Positions 8,142 through 16,426 of a stretch of DNA of 64,000 nucleotides are shown here, piece by piece. Below the pieces are notes generated by a model. The model was given only the letters and a program-made list of their open reading frames with translations, did not search any database and was not told the DNA's origin. Source of the DNA: Flammeovirgaceae bacterium (lineage in GTDB: Bacteria > Bacteroidota > Bacteroidia > Cytophagales > Cyclobacteriaceae); assembly GCA_020635915.1 (NCBI GenBank), contig JACJYU010000002.1, positions 496,001 to 560,000 of the forward strand, written 5' to 3'. The translations under genes and the position numbers were made by a program. The stretch's first letter is position 1, and each line of letters opens with the position of its first letter.

Positions 8142-9685
8142 GAGGTTTTGTTATCCTCCAAAAATTCCATCCATTCGTCCAACTGTCCCTTTTTGAGCAC
8201 CCTGGGGAATTTATGCTGCCCACCGGCTTTCCCCTTCGACCCCATCCATTGGTAAAATGTTTCAACCGGCAAAATGTCCACCTTGATTTCTTTGAGGGCG
8301 GCACTTCGTTCAACGGCATAGTCGTCATTCAGTTCTTTCAACCGGGCGTCCAATTTATCGCGCAGGGCCATGGCATCCACTTCGTCATTGGTGCCAATAA
8401 ACCAATGGTGGGCAAAAAGGGTACCGTGTGGGACCCCGGCCACCGTAAACTCCTTAATGTTGATGTTCATCTCATCGGAAACCAGCCCAATGGCCTTGTT
8501 CATATTGTCCACGGAAAGGTGCTCGCCACACAAGCTCAGGAAATGCTTGGTACGGCCCGTGATAATGATTTCCGATTCTTCCACGGAAGTGAAACGGACC
8601 ACATCGCCAATCAGGTAGCGCCAGGCACCGGAACAAGTCGACAACAGCAACGCATATTCCTTGCCTTCCTCCACCTGATCGATGTAAACGGACTCCGCGT
8701 CATCCCTGACTTCCCCGGACGGGTTGAAATTTTTGTCGTCAAAAGGGACGAATTCATAAAAGATGCCATTGTTGAGCACGAGCTTCATCGACTTTTTATC
8801 GGGAAAGGCCTGGTAGGCAATAAACCCTTCGGAGGCCAGGTAGGTTTCTATGTAATGTACGGGCCGGCCCAGCAATTTTGCAAAACCTTTTTTATAAGGG
8901 TCGAAAGAAACCCCGCCATGCACGTAAACGCAAAGGTTGGGCCAAACCTCGTGTATATGGGCCACCTGGTAGTGGGCTATTATTTTCTCCAACAGGATTT
9001 GGATCCAGGCGGGCACGCCAACGATTATCCCTATGTCCCATTTTTTGGCGTTTTTTACGATGTCCTCCAGCTTGGCGTCCCAACTCCTGGTCTTGGCAAT
9101 CTTTTTCCCGGGCTTATAAAAATGCTGGAACCAAAAGGGAAGCCTGGCGGCCTGTATCCCACTGAGGTCCCCTTCAAAGTAATTGCCCTTGCGGTTGAGG
9201 TGGGTGCTTCCCCCCAGCATTAAAATACCGGCACCGTAAAATTCCGAGGGCAATCCATACTTCGACAAAGTCAATATTTGGCGGATGCTTGTCTTCTGAA
9301 TGGCCTTGGTCATCTCCTTGGTAACGGGGATGTGCTTGGAAGAAGACTCGGAGGTGCCGGAGCTGAGGGCAAAATACTTTATCCTTCCCGGCCAGCTGAT
9401 GTTCCTGGCCCCTTTAAGGGACAGGTGCCACCAGTCGTTGTAAATTTTATTGTAATCGTGGATGGGCACCACCGACCGGAACGAATCGTAGAATTCATTG
9501 TCCTCCTTTCTAAAGTGCTTGAGAATATCGGGGAACCCATAATACCGTCCAAACTCCGTTTGGCTGGCCGTTATCAGAAGGTGCTTCAATTCCTGCTTTT
9601 GCAGTTCGGCCGGGGAGGAGAATTCCTGCTCCAGGTTTTCACGAAGTTTTATGCCTTTTTTTAGCAACGTGCCTAATATCGCCAT
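8138..9685 (-). CDS. GH3-family acyl-adenylate-forming enzyme
   Basis: 515 residues, similar in length and layout to the plant GH3 / auxin-responsive promoter family (adenylate-forming superfamily). Recognisable elements are TEFGRYYGF near residue 45, the phosphate-binding YFALSSGTSESSSKHIPVT near 107-125, YLASEGF and SGAWRYLIGDVVRFTS. Plant GH3 enzymes adenylate a carboxylic acid and join it to an amino acid; bacterial members are mostly uncharacterised, so the substrates here are unknown. Next downstream is a LysE-type exporter, overlapping by 4 nt. Confidence 0.9.
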   Translation of the reverse strand: MAILGTLLKKGIKLRENLEQEFSSPAELQKQELKHLLITASQTEFGRYYGFPDILKHFRKEDNEFYDSFRSVVPIHDYNKIYNDWWHLSLKGARNISWPGRIKYFALSSGTSESSSKHIPVTKEMTKAIQKTSIRQILTLSKYGLPSEFYGAGILMLGGSTHLNRKGNYFEGDLSGIQAARLPFWFQHFYKPGKKIAKTRSWDAKLEDIVKNAKKWDIGIIVGVPAWIQILLEKIIAHYQVAHIHEVWPNLCVYVHGGVSFDPYKKGFAKLLGRPVHYIETYLASEGFIAYQAFPDKKSMKLVLNNGIFYEFVPFDDKNFNPSGEVRDDAESVYIDQVEEGKEYALLLSTCSGAWRYLIGDVVRFTSVEESEIIITGRTKHFLSLCGEHLSVDNMNKAIGLVSDEMNINIKEFTVAGVPHGTLFAHHWFIGTNDEVDAMALRDKLDARLKELNDDYAVERSAALKEIKVDILPVETFYQWMGSKGKAGGQHKFPRVLKKGQLDEWMEFLEDNKTS

Positions 9686-9740
9686 ATTATTGCATTCGGG
9701 TTTTGTTTGGCCTCGGCTGGGCGAACACCAAAGTTAAAAA

Positions 9741-10406
9741 ATGAGCATTAAAAACAACATAAACTTACTGCAGCGGGAGCTTGATGGGAAAAAATGCAAG
9801 CTGATTGCCGTAAGCAAGACCCAGCCTGTCGAAAAGATCATGGAGGCCTACCATGCCGGCCACCGTGCCTTTGGGGAAAATAAGGCCAGGGAATTGGAGC
9901 GAAAGTGGAACGAACTCCCTAAAGATATCGAGTGGCACATGATTGGCCACCTTCAAACCAATAAGGTAAAGTACATTGCCCCCTTTGTGTCGTTGATCCA
10001 TTCGGTTGACAGCCAGAAGCTGGTGGAAGAAATCAACAAACAAGGCAACAAGGCCAACCGTGTGGTCCCCTGCCTGCTGCAGGTCCACATTGCCAGCGAG
10101 GACAGCAAGTTTGGGCTTAAATATGATGGGCTGCTAGGCCTGTTGGAAACGGTGAACAATTTTCCGTTTGTGAAAGTCACCGGCCTCATGGGCATGGCCA
10201 CGCTCACCGATGACGAGTCGGTCATACGAAATGAATTTGCCCTGCTGAAGCAATATTTTGATGATTTGAAGGGAAAAAAATTCAGCAAGAACATTGAAAT
10301 GAAAGACCTTTCCATGGGCATGAGTGCCGACTACCCCATTGCGGTAGGGCTGGGCAGCACCTTGGTGCGGATCGGAACGGCCATATTTGGCGAAAGATCG
10401 AAATGA
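9741..10406 (+). CDS. PLP homeostasis protein, YggS/PROSC family
   Basis: 221 residues, one domain with the alanine-racemase-like barrel fold. The PLP-binding lysine is K26 in LIAVSKTQ, and FGENKARE, WHMIGHLQTNK and LSMGMSADYPIAVGLGSTLVRIGTAIFG are typical family motifs. The protein binds pyridoxal phosphate and helps keep free PLP in balance; it has no known catalytic activity. It starts at the ATG at 9741, 55 nt from the divergent GH3-like gene, and its stop overlaps the DUF423 gene by 4 nt. Confidence 0.95.
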   Translation: MSIKNNINLLQRELDGKKCKLIAVSKTQPVEKIMEAYHAGHRAFGENKARELERKWNELPKDIEWHMIGHLQTNKVKYIAPFVSLIHSVDSQKLVEEINKQGNKANRVVPCLLQVHIASEDSKFGLKYDGLLGLLETVNNFPFVKVTGLMGMATLTDDESVIRNEFALLKQYFDDLKGKKFSKNIEMKDLSMGMSADYPIAVGLGSTLVRIGTAIFGERSK

Positions 10407-10780
10407 TGGGCCTACAGAAAAAATTAATCATGCTGGGCGCGCTAATGGGAGGGTTTTCCGTAGCCTTTGGCGCCTTTGGCGCCCACGCCCTGAAAGGCAT
10501 CCTTCTGGCACATGGGAGGGCCGGTACGTACGAACTGGCTGTGACCTACCAGTTCTACCATGCCCTTGCCTTGTTGGCCTTGGCGGCCCTGGCCGATAAA
10601 CTAAATGCCCAAAAGGCCTCCTGGTCGGCCTTGGCCTTTGTTTCCGGCACGCTGGTGTTCAGCGGAAGCTTGTACATTTTGTCCCTCAGCGGAAATACCC
10701 TTTGGGGGGCGGTCACCCCTGTGGGAGGCGTGCTGCTGTTGACAGGCTGGTTGTTCTTCCTGCTCAGCGCAAGGAAGTAG
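10403..10780 (+). CDS. DUF423 family small membrane protein
   Basis: 125 residues with four predicted transmembrane helices. The N-terminus ALMGGFSVAFGAFGAHALKG is the DUF423 signature, followed by TYQFYHALALLALA and SGSLYILSLSG. The family (YgdD-like) is widespread in inner membranes and has no firm function. The start ATG overlaps the stop of the YggS-like gene. Two consecutive ATG codons offer a start at 10403 or 10406. Confidence 0.9.
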   Translation: MMGLQKKLIMLGALMGGFSVAFGAFGAHALKGILLAHGRAGTYELAVTYQFYHALALLALAALADKLNAQKASWSALAFVSGTLVFSGSLYILSLSGNTLWGAVTPVGGVLLLTGWLFFLLSARK

Positions 10781-10782
10781 CC

Positions 10783-11187
10783 CTACTTTTTGGGGAGCAC
10801 GTTGGCCGTGAACACGACCTGGTTTTGTGGGGACACGGCATTTGAAACCACCTTCACCACTTTGTTTTGACGGCCATACTTCCCCACGCTGTTGAAGGCT
10901 ATGGTAAGCTCCCCATGGCCCCCGGGAGGGATGGGGTCCCGTGGCCATCCTTTTGGGGTGGTGCACCCACAGGTCACTTCCACGTTGGTAATGATCAACG
11001 GGGCCGTGCCCGCATTGATAAATTTAAAGGTGGTTTCCACCCTCTCCCCCTGTTCCAGGTCCCCAAAGTCGTAGTTGGCGTTTTCCCATTGGATCACCGG
11101 CCCTGTGGGCGGGGCAGGCGGCTGGTCCTGCGCCAGGCCGGCCGAGAAAACCAAAATGGAAAAGAAAAGGGCAATTAAGTGCTTCAT
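10783..11187 (-). CDS. DUF1573 domain-containing exported protein
   Basis: 134 residues from the ATG at 11187, which gives a clean signal peptide (MKHLIALFFSILVFSAGLAQ); the frame extends further up, but past the promoter. The mature part is one immunoglobulin-like DUF1573 domain with YDFGDLEQGE, FKFINAGTAPLII, VEVTCGCTTP and IPPGGHGEL. Family members are periplasmic or surface proteins of unknown role in Bacteroidota and Planctomycetota. Transcribed divergently from the Nudix gene and convergent with DUF423 (gap of 2 nt). Confidence 0.9.
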   Translation of the reverse strand: MKHLIALFFSILVFSAGLAQDQPPAPPTGPVIQWENANYDFGDLEQGERVETTFKFINAGTAPLIITNVEVTCGCTTPKGWPRDPIPPGGHGELTIAFNSVGKYGRQNKVVKVVSNAVSPQNQVVFTANVLPKK

Positions 11188-11202
11188 AAATGTGATTTTT
11201 GT

Positions 11203-11232
11203 CAAAATTAGGGATTCAATAGGCAACCGCAA
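11203..11232 (-). promoter_or_regulatory. promoter of the DUF1573 gene
   Basis: On the minus strand TTG (11230-11232) and TAATTTTG (11203-11210) are separated by exactly 19 nt, matching the Bacteroidota TTG-N19-TAnnTTTG promoter. The -7 element ends 15 nt before the ATG at 11187, implying a very short leader and confirming the start choice. Confidence 0.7.
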
Positions 11233-11275
11233 ACAAGTCAAACAACGAATAATACTGTGAATTTGTGCCCCAACT

Positions 11276-11752
11276 ATGCCAAAATCTTTACATGAAATAT
11301 ACGGGAACAGGGTAAGGGTAAGGGCATGCGGGGTTTGTGTCGTGGAAAACAAAATCCTGATGGTGAACCATAGCGGACTGACGGACGGGGATTTTTGGGC
11401 ACCGCCTGGCGGGGGACTTGGGATGCATGAGACCGCTCACCAGGCCGTGGAGCGGGAATTTTTGGAAGAAACAAACCTCAAAGTAAAACCCGGGGACCTG
11501 TTGTTTGTCACCGAATATTACAAGGCGCCCCTCCACGCCATAGAGTTGTTTTTCAACGTGGCCCTGGTGGAAGGCACCCTGAAAAAAGGCCTGGACCCGG
11601 AAATGAAACCTGCGGCCCAGGCCATTGTGGACGTGCGTTTTTTATCCTGGGGGGAAATCGCAGGGATGGATGGGCGCCACCTTCACGGGGCGTTCAAATT
11701 CGTCAGTGAACCGGCCAAAATCCTTGATTTAAGGGGCTATATTAAATTATGA
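11276..11752 (+). CDS. Nudix hydrolase
   Basis: 158 residues. The Nudix box is complete: G46, E52 and REFLEE at 60-65, within PPGGGLGMHETAHQAVEREF. Such enzymes cleave nucleoside diphosphates linked to another moiety, using Mg2+ held by the box glutamates; the specific substrate cannot be told from sequence. The start is preceded by a TGAATTTG that is one base off the -7 consensus, giving a nearly leaderless transcript. Divergent from the DUF1573 gene. Confidence 0.88.
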   Translation: MPKSLHEIYGNRVRVRACGVCVVENKILMVNHSGLTDGDFWAPPGGGLGMHETAHQAVEREFLEETNLKVKPGDLLFVTEYYKAPLHAIELFFNVALVEGTLKKGLDPEMKPAAQAIVDVRFLSWGEIAGMDGRHLHGAFKFVSEPAKILDLRGYIKL

Positions 11753-11808
11753 TTGGTTGTGTGAAAAGGGTGAAAATAATTATAATTGCAAGCTTAAACC
11801 TATGAAAA

Positions 11809-12618
11809 ATGAACCTTACTAAGATCCTGACCTTCGTTCTCTTTGGAATCAGCATTTACCTGGGCTACTACCTGTATAGTGGCGTCCAAAAAACGGTAGA
11901 TGACCGTAAAATGATCGAAAAGAAAGAAGCGGCCGTTATTGAAAAGCTCAAGTTGATACGGGAGGCGGAAAAAGCATTTCAAGAGGTGAACGGGAGGTAT
12001 ACTTCCAACTGGGACTCTCTGCTGGATTTCGTGAAACACGGCCAGGTGGCCATTGTGGAGCGCAGGGAAGAGTTGATCCAAAAGGAATACGGTGGCGAGG
12101 ACGTGATCGTGCACATCGATACCCTTGGGTTTACTGCCGCCAAGGAACGGATTTTCAAGCAGACGTTCAACGTGACCGCTGCCGACAATGGCACGTTCAT
12201 GGGCTACAAGGTGAAAGTAGGTGACCGCGCAGTGAAAAACCAACGGGGGTACGCCTTGAAGGTGGGCGACAAAACCACTGAGCCTCCATTCATTGAAAAC
12301 GGGTTTATTAGCTCCCTTACCCCGCTAAACGTGGGCGACAAGGTAAACAAGGGCCAAATCCTAATGACCATCTGGGACTACAAGTTCAACCCCAATGTGG
12401 ACCTGGAGCGCATCGCCTATAAACCCGGGACAGACACCAAGTTTGACATCTTCGTGGGCAAAGTTGACCGCGGGGGGATAATGGTGGATGTGATCGAGGT
12501 AAAAGACCCATCACCGGATAGTCCTTTCAGGAGTGAGGCCAACGAAGCGAAAAACCGCAAGCCGCTGCGCTTTGGTTCCCGTACTGACGTATCTACATCC
12601 GGAAACTGGGAATCTTAA
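11809..12618 (+). CDS. membrane-anchored protein of unknown function, pseudopilin-like N-terminus
   Basis: 269 residues, not assigned to a family by me. One N-terminal transmembrane helix (ILTFVLFGISIYLGYYLY, about 6-23) runs into a long polar helix (KTVDDRKMIEKKEAAVIEKLKLIREAEKAF) and then NGRYTSNWDSLLDFV, a layout like type II pseudopilins and minor-pilin-like proteins, though no prepilin peptidase site is evident. The rest looks beta-rich and soluble, probably periplasmic. The next gene, DUF3822, starts 6 nt after its stop, so they are one transcription unit. Confidence 0.7.
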   Translation: MNLTKILTFVLFGISIYLGYYLYSGVQKTVDDRKMIEKKEAAVIEKLKLIREAEKAFQEVNGRYTSNWDSLLDFVKHGQVAIVERREELIQKEYGGEDVIVHIDTLGFTAAKERIFKQTFNVTAADNGTFMGYKVKVGDRAVKNQRGYALKVGDKTTEPPFIENGFISSLTPLNVGDKVNKGQILMTIWDYKFNPNVDLERIAYKPGTDTKFDIFVGKVDRGGIMVDVIEVKDPSPDSPFRSEANEAKNRKPLRFGSRTDVSTSGNWES

Positions 12619-12624
12619 TATACT

Positions 12625-13512
12625 TTGGCAGCTGCCGCCCAGAGCTATAAGCTGATCAGGAAAATCAAAGATGAAAAATTTGATGTAGACCATCTGCATC
12701 AATATGTTTTGCTTGTTCACCTGGGTGTGCGCGACCTACAAATAGGGGTTGTTGACGCCCAGGAACGGCTTGTCCTTTTTGAAGATTACATTTTTCAAAA
12801 CCTAAACTCCAGTGAAGGGCTGCTGGCATTGCTCAAAGAATTGTTTGAGGCACACCACCTGCTTACGGCCGGTTTTTGGAAAAAGGTTAAGTTCTCCATC
12901 AAAAACAACAAATTGGTGCAGGTGCCACAGGCACTGTTCGTGGAGGATGCCGCACCCGAGTACCTAAGGCTAAACGCAAAATTGAACCCCGAAAAAGAGA
13001 TGGTGCTGCATTGCGAAAATGTAAAAAACAATATCATCACCGTATTTGCCTTGCATAAAGACATCCATCAATGGATAGGTGGGCTTTATGTCAATTCACA
13101 GGTAAACTTTGTCCACCAGTCGGCAAGCCTGATAGAAGGTGTGCTCAATGAGCCCATTGCAGGCACAAAGCCCCCCCTCTTTGTTTACATCGACCGTTTC
13201 AAGCTGCATATTTTGGTCGTGAAGGAAGGCCGCCTGGTGTACTACAACCAGTTTGTCATTCAGCAATTTTCCGATTATGTCAAATACATCATGCTGGTGC
13301 TGAACGCCATGCAGATGGGCCAGCAGGACAGCAAAATCGTTCTGTGGGGGTACATTGGAAAAAACTCCCCACATGCCATTGAATTCTCCAAGTATATCAA
13401 AAACGTGTCTTTTGGCGGACGGCCAAAGCACCTAAAGTTCGGCTATCTGTTCGATGAAGTGCAGGATCACCACTTTTACGATTTGTACGCCCTGCACCTC
13501 CTGTGCAACTGA
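12625..13512 (+). CDS. DUF3822 family protein
   Basis: 295 residues from a TTG start, the only reasonable one since the frame is closed just upstream and no ATG follows for a long way. The sequence (LLVHLGVRDLQIGVVDAQERLVLFEDY, VYIDRFKLHILVVKEGRLVYYNQF) matches the DUF3822 family, found almost only in Bacteroidota and of unknown function. The repeated VxxGxxDLQIGVVD / VYIDRFKLHIL pattern hints at a two-lobed actin-like fold; that is inference. It sits between the anchored protein and coaD; in many relatives rsmD lies between DUF3822 and coaD, but it is absent here. Confidence 0.85.
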   Translation: MAAAAQSYKLIRKIKDEKFDVDHLHQYVLLVHLGVRDLQIGVVDAQERLVLFEDYIFQNLNSSEGLLALLKELFEAHHLLTAGFWKKVKFSIKNNKLVQVPQALFVEDAAPEYLRLNAKLNPEKEMVLHCENVKNNIITVFALHKDIHQWIGGLYVNSQVNFVHQSASLIEGVLNEPIAGTKPPLFVYIDRFKLHILVVKEGRLVYYNQFVIQQFSDYVKYIMLVLNAMQMGQQDSKIVLWGYIGKNSPHAIEFSKYIKNVSFGGRPKHLKFGYLFDEVQDHHFYDLYALHLLCN

Positions 13513-13595
13513 CAAATGGTAATGGGTTATTTTGCTATCTTTAGCCGGGCGTCAAACGGTTTCTAAATGAAATTGCCATGAAAATGACATAGTGC

Positions 13596-13656
13596 CCAAC
13601 GGCATGGTATTAACTGGCGGTTCCCAAATTGCCACTTAAAAATCGATTATCAACAG
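13596..13656 (+). promoter_or_regulatory. conserved leader before coaD, shared with kdsB
   Basis: The 61 nt ahead of the coaD ATG align almost throughout with the 58 nt ahead of kdsB. Shared blocks are CCAACGGCATG, GGCGnTTCC, GCC..TTAAAA and ATTATnAAC, ending next to the start codon in both. The moaD leader shares the second half. TGGC..GCCA could pair around GGTTCCCAAATT. Possible structured 5' UTR or mobile repeat remnant. Confidence 0.5.
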
Positions 13657-14112
13657 ATGAAAAGGATAGCCATTTTTCCCGGTTCTTTTGACCCCTTCAC
13701 CAAAGGGCACGAAGACATTGTGCTCAGGGGGCTCAAATTATTTGATGAAATCATCGTGGGGATAGGGTACAACAGCACAAAAAGCAAGCGCTATTTCGAG
13801 ATCGGGCTGATGGTAAAAAAAATAGAAGAAACCTTTGCCGGCCACCCCAATATAAAGGTGCTCACCTTTGCCGAGCTCACCGCGGCCTTTGCAAAAAAGC
13901 ACCATGCCAATTATTTGCTCCGCGGCCTGCGGAACACCACGGACTTTGAATACGAAAACAGCATTTCGCAGGTAAACCGCCACCTCAACGCTGACCTTGA
14001 ATCCGTTTTCCTGATCACCACCCCGCAGTTTGCGGCCATCAGTTCCTCCATCATTAGGGAAGTGCACCGCTACAAAGGGGATGTATCGGCATTCCTCCCC
14101 TACTCCCTTTAG
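13657..14112 (+). CDS. coaD: phosphopantetheine adenylyltransferase
   Basis: 151 residues, normal for CoaD. The nucleotidyltransferase motif is GSFDPFTKGH at 9-18 (T/HxGH), with the family blocks FAELTAAFAKKHHANYLLRGLRN, TDFEYENSISQVNRHL and the C-terminal ISSSIIREV. The enzyme joins 4'-phosphopantetheine to AMP from ATP, the fourth step of coenzyme A synthesis in the cytoplasm. It follows a 144-nt gap containing a possible degenerate -7 (TATCTTTA) and the shared leader. It ends 4 nt into the convergent Nudix gene. Confidence 0.96.
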   Translation: MKRIAIFPGSFDPFTKGHEDIVLRGLKLFDEIIVGIGYNSTKSKRYFEIGLMVKKIEETFAGHPNIKVLTFAELTAAFAKKHHANYLLRGLRNTTDFEYENSISQVNRHLNADLESVFLITTPQFAAISSSIIREVHRYKGDVSAFLPYSL

Positions 14113-14801
14113 TGCCCCAGGTCCAACTTCAGGCCTTCTGTTTTTTTGTAGTATTCTTCAAACACAAAGCGAATGGACTTATAGGAGTTTTGAAGGGCAT
14201 GGTACACCTCCTTCTGTGTCATCCAACGCAACTCTTCAATGTCTTCTTCCAGGCAAGGCTTCATATGTCCATCGTCCACGGCATTCATCATGTACCATTT
14301 CGTGTGCTTGATCATGTTTTTTTTGTTCATGGTATAGGTGTGCCAGGTGGTGCATATTCCCTCGCCTAATTTTACCTTGATGTTGCTCTCTTCTTCCACT
14401 TCCCTGACGGCCGTCTCGCGGCTACGCTCGCCTTTTTCCCTCTTGCCTTTGGGAAGGTCCCATTTTTTCATCCGGTAGATCATCAAAAGCTTGTCCTTCT
14501 TGCGCACCACGCCCCCTGCTGCCTTCACCAGTTTGAATTGCTTTTTGATGAAATCCTTTACTTCCTTATAATGGTCGGTGGTAAGGTCCAGGGACAATAG
14601 GTTGGTGGGGACTTTGGAGTGAAGGAGTTCCAGAATGGTTTTCATGTCCTTTACCTCTACATTTTTTATCCAAACATGGTGTATAAGCCCCGCCTTGGTG
14701 ATGTCCCCACATGTGGCGTCAATGGTATAATTGTAACTTCCCACCCCTGGGTGCCCCGACTTTCTAAGCGTAACGGGCGTGTCGTTGACAAATAGGTTCA
14801 T
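14109..14801 (-). CDS. Nudix hydrolase with a ~95-residue N-terminal extension
   Basis: 230 residues. The C-terminal part is a Nudix domain whose box is GKREKGERSRETAVREVEEE, preceded by AAGGVVRKKDKLLMIYRMKKWDLPKG. The N-terminal extension (MNLFVNDTPVTLRKSG...SLDLTTDHYKEVKDFIKKQFKLV) is conserved in look but not a domain I recognise. This arrangement is common in Bacteroidota Nudix proteins. Substrate unknown. The stop overlaps the coaD stop region tail to tail. Confidence 0.87.
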   Translation of the reverse strand: MNLFVNDTPVTLRKSGHPGVGSYNYTIDATCGDITKAGLIHHVWIKNVEVKDMKTILELLHSKVPTNLLSLDLTTDHYKEVKDFIKKQFKLVKAAGGVVRKKDKLLMIYRMKKWDLPKGKREKGERSRETAVREVEEESNIKVKLGEGICTTWHTYTMNKKNMIKHTKWYMMNAVDDGHMKPCLEEDIEELRWMTQKEVYHALQNSYKSIRFVFEEYYKKTEGLKLDLGH

Positions 14802-15005
14802 AAAAGGACTAGGATGCTACCACAAGTGCAAAAACATAAATAAAAAGCAATGTGTCAAACATTGGGGCCACGATTGGCCAATTTATTTTTGAAAAAGCCG
14901 CCTTGCCCAATAATACCCCGCCCATTTTTGCAGTAGGCAGGCTTTCGTAATAAATTGCCAGGTGAAAAAACGCCCTTGTTTGGCAACAACCCCCATAACA
15001 AAAAT

Positions 15006-15653
15006 ATGAAGCCCATTACCACCAATCCGTCCACCGCCACCTCCGTTGCGGGGAAGTTGCTCGAAATTGAAGCCATAAAGCTCAATTATAAAAGCCCGTT
15101 TACCTGGAGTTCGGGGTGGAAATCCCCCATTTATTGCGACAATCGGCTTTCCCTCTCCTACCCCGAAATCCGTACCTACATCAAGGAAGCCCTGGCCGCG
15201 ACCATACAAGGCCACTTTGGCAAGGCCGACTACGTGGCAGGGGTGGCCACGGCAGGGATAGCACAGGGCGCCCTGGTGGCCGACAAGCTGGGGTTGCCCT
15301 ATGTGTACGTGCGCCCAAAGCCGAAGGAGCATGGCATGGGAAACCAAATAGAGGGCAGGATTGAAAAGGGGAAGAAAGTGGTATTGGTGGAGGACCTTAT
15401 CTCTACGGGGGGAAGTTCGCTAAAGGCGGCCAAAGCCCTACAGGAGGCTGGCTGCAAAGTAATAGGCATGGTGGCCATTTTTACTTACGGGTTTGAAGTA
15501 GCGGAAAACAACTTTATCCAGGCAAAAATCCCTTTGGTGTGCCTTAGCGATTTCAAGGCCTTGTTACATGCGGCCGTTCAGCAGAAGTACATTGGCGAAG
15601 ACGACCTCATCCATGTGAAATCATGGCGGCTGGACCCAGCCCATTGGAAGTGA
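15006..15653 (+). CDS. pyrE: orotate phosphoribosyltransferase
   Basis: 215 residues from the ATG at 15006; 17 further codons are open upstream but are not family-like. The PRPP-binding loop is VVLVEDLISTGGSSLKAAKAL near 120-140, and SPFTWSSGWKSPIYCDNR and VRPKPKEHGMGNQIEG are diagnostic. PyrE adds ribose-5-phosphate to orotate in pyrimidine synthesis. The 3' end overlaps the convergent TIGR02757 gene by 33 nt, which is an unusually deep but plausible tail overlap. Confidence 0.95.
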   Translation: MKPITTNPSTATSVAGKLLEIEAIKLNYKSPFTWSSGWKSPIYCDNRLSLSYPEIRTYIKEALAATIQGHFGKADYVAGVATAGIAQGALVADKLGLPYVYVRPKPKEHGMGNQIEGRIEKGKKVVLVEDLISTGGSSLKAAKALQEAGCKVIGMVAIFTYGFEVAENNFIQAKIPLVCLSDFKALLHAAVQQKYIGEDDLIHVKSWRLDPAHWK

Positions 15654-16424
15654 TGCCAGGCGGCCCTCCACCCCCAGCCCAAATAGCGCAAAATCATATT
15701 TTACGGGGTCGAAGGGGTCAAACCGTTTAAGGGCCGAGGTCAACTCCAAGGCGGTACGCCAATCCAATGGCTTGCGGGCTATTAACCCCAGTTTCCTGGC
15801 CACCCGCTCCACGTGTATATCGCAAGGGCACACGAGCTGGGATGGGGCAATTGTGCCCCAAAGGCCAAAGTCCACCCCTTGCCCGTCATTCCTGACCATC
15901 CACCTGAGGAACATATTGAGGCGCTTGCAGGCCGATTTCCTGGCCGGGGTGGCCACATGTTTTCGCGTCCTGGGGGGGCTGTCTTCAAGGCCAAAGAACA
16001 GTTTGTGAAAATGGACAAGGGCAGGCCCCACGTCCGGATCGCCCTTGCCCAAGGGAAATGCCGACTCCAATGAAACATGCCGCTGGTAGTGGCCCCTTAA
16101 AAACCGTATGAAATAGAGGCAGTCCGTGGCGTTGAATGTCCGGTGTTTGAATTGTTCAAAAACCTTTAGGTCGCGCAGCCTGTGGTTTATGATAAAATCG
16201 TGAGGGGCATTGTCCATTAAGGCAAACAGTTCCCGGCCCTTTTTCACAATGGTGCCCCTTTGCCCCCAGGCGAGGGTGGCGGCAAAAAAACCGGCAATTT
16301 CAATATCCTGCTTCTTTGAATAGGTGTGCGGAATGGAAACCGGATCGTCTGCTACGAAGCCGGGCTGGTTGTATATGGCCACCTTTTCGTCCAAAAAGGA
16401 CTTCAACTCCTCCCCGTTCACCAA
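15621..16424 (-). CDS. TIGR02757 family protein
   Basis: 267 residues. YSKKQDIEIAGFFAATLAWGQRGTIVKKG, LYFIRFLRG, CKRLNMFLRWMVRN and the ending FALFGLGVEGRL match the TIGR02757 family of Bacteroidota and some other bacteria; the fold has been likened to HhH DNA glycosylases but no activity is established. The start is TTG at 16424 or GTG at 16421, only 2 nt after the LysM gene's stop, so the two are cotranscribed. Its C-terminal coding region overlaps pyrE. Confidence 0.87.
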   Translation of the reverse strand: MVNGEELKSFLDEKVAIYNQPGFVADDPVSIPHTYSKKQDIEIAGFFAATLAWGQRGTIVKKGRELFALMDNAPHDFIINHRLRDLKVFEQFKHRTFNATDCLYFIRFLRGHYQRHVSLESAFPLGKGDPDVGPALVHFHKLFFGLEDSPPRTRKHVATPARKSACKRLNMFLRWMVRNDGQGVDFGLWGTIAPSQLVCPCDIHVERVARKLGLIARKPLDWRTALELTSALKRFDPFDPVKYDFALFGLGVEGRLASLPMGWVQPP

Positions 16425-16426
16425 AA

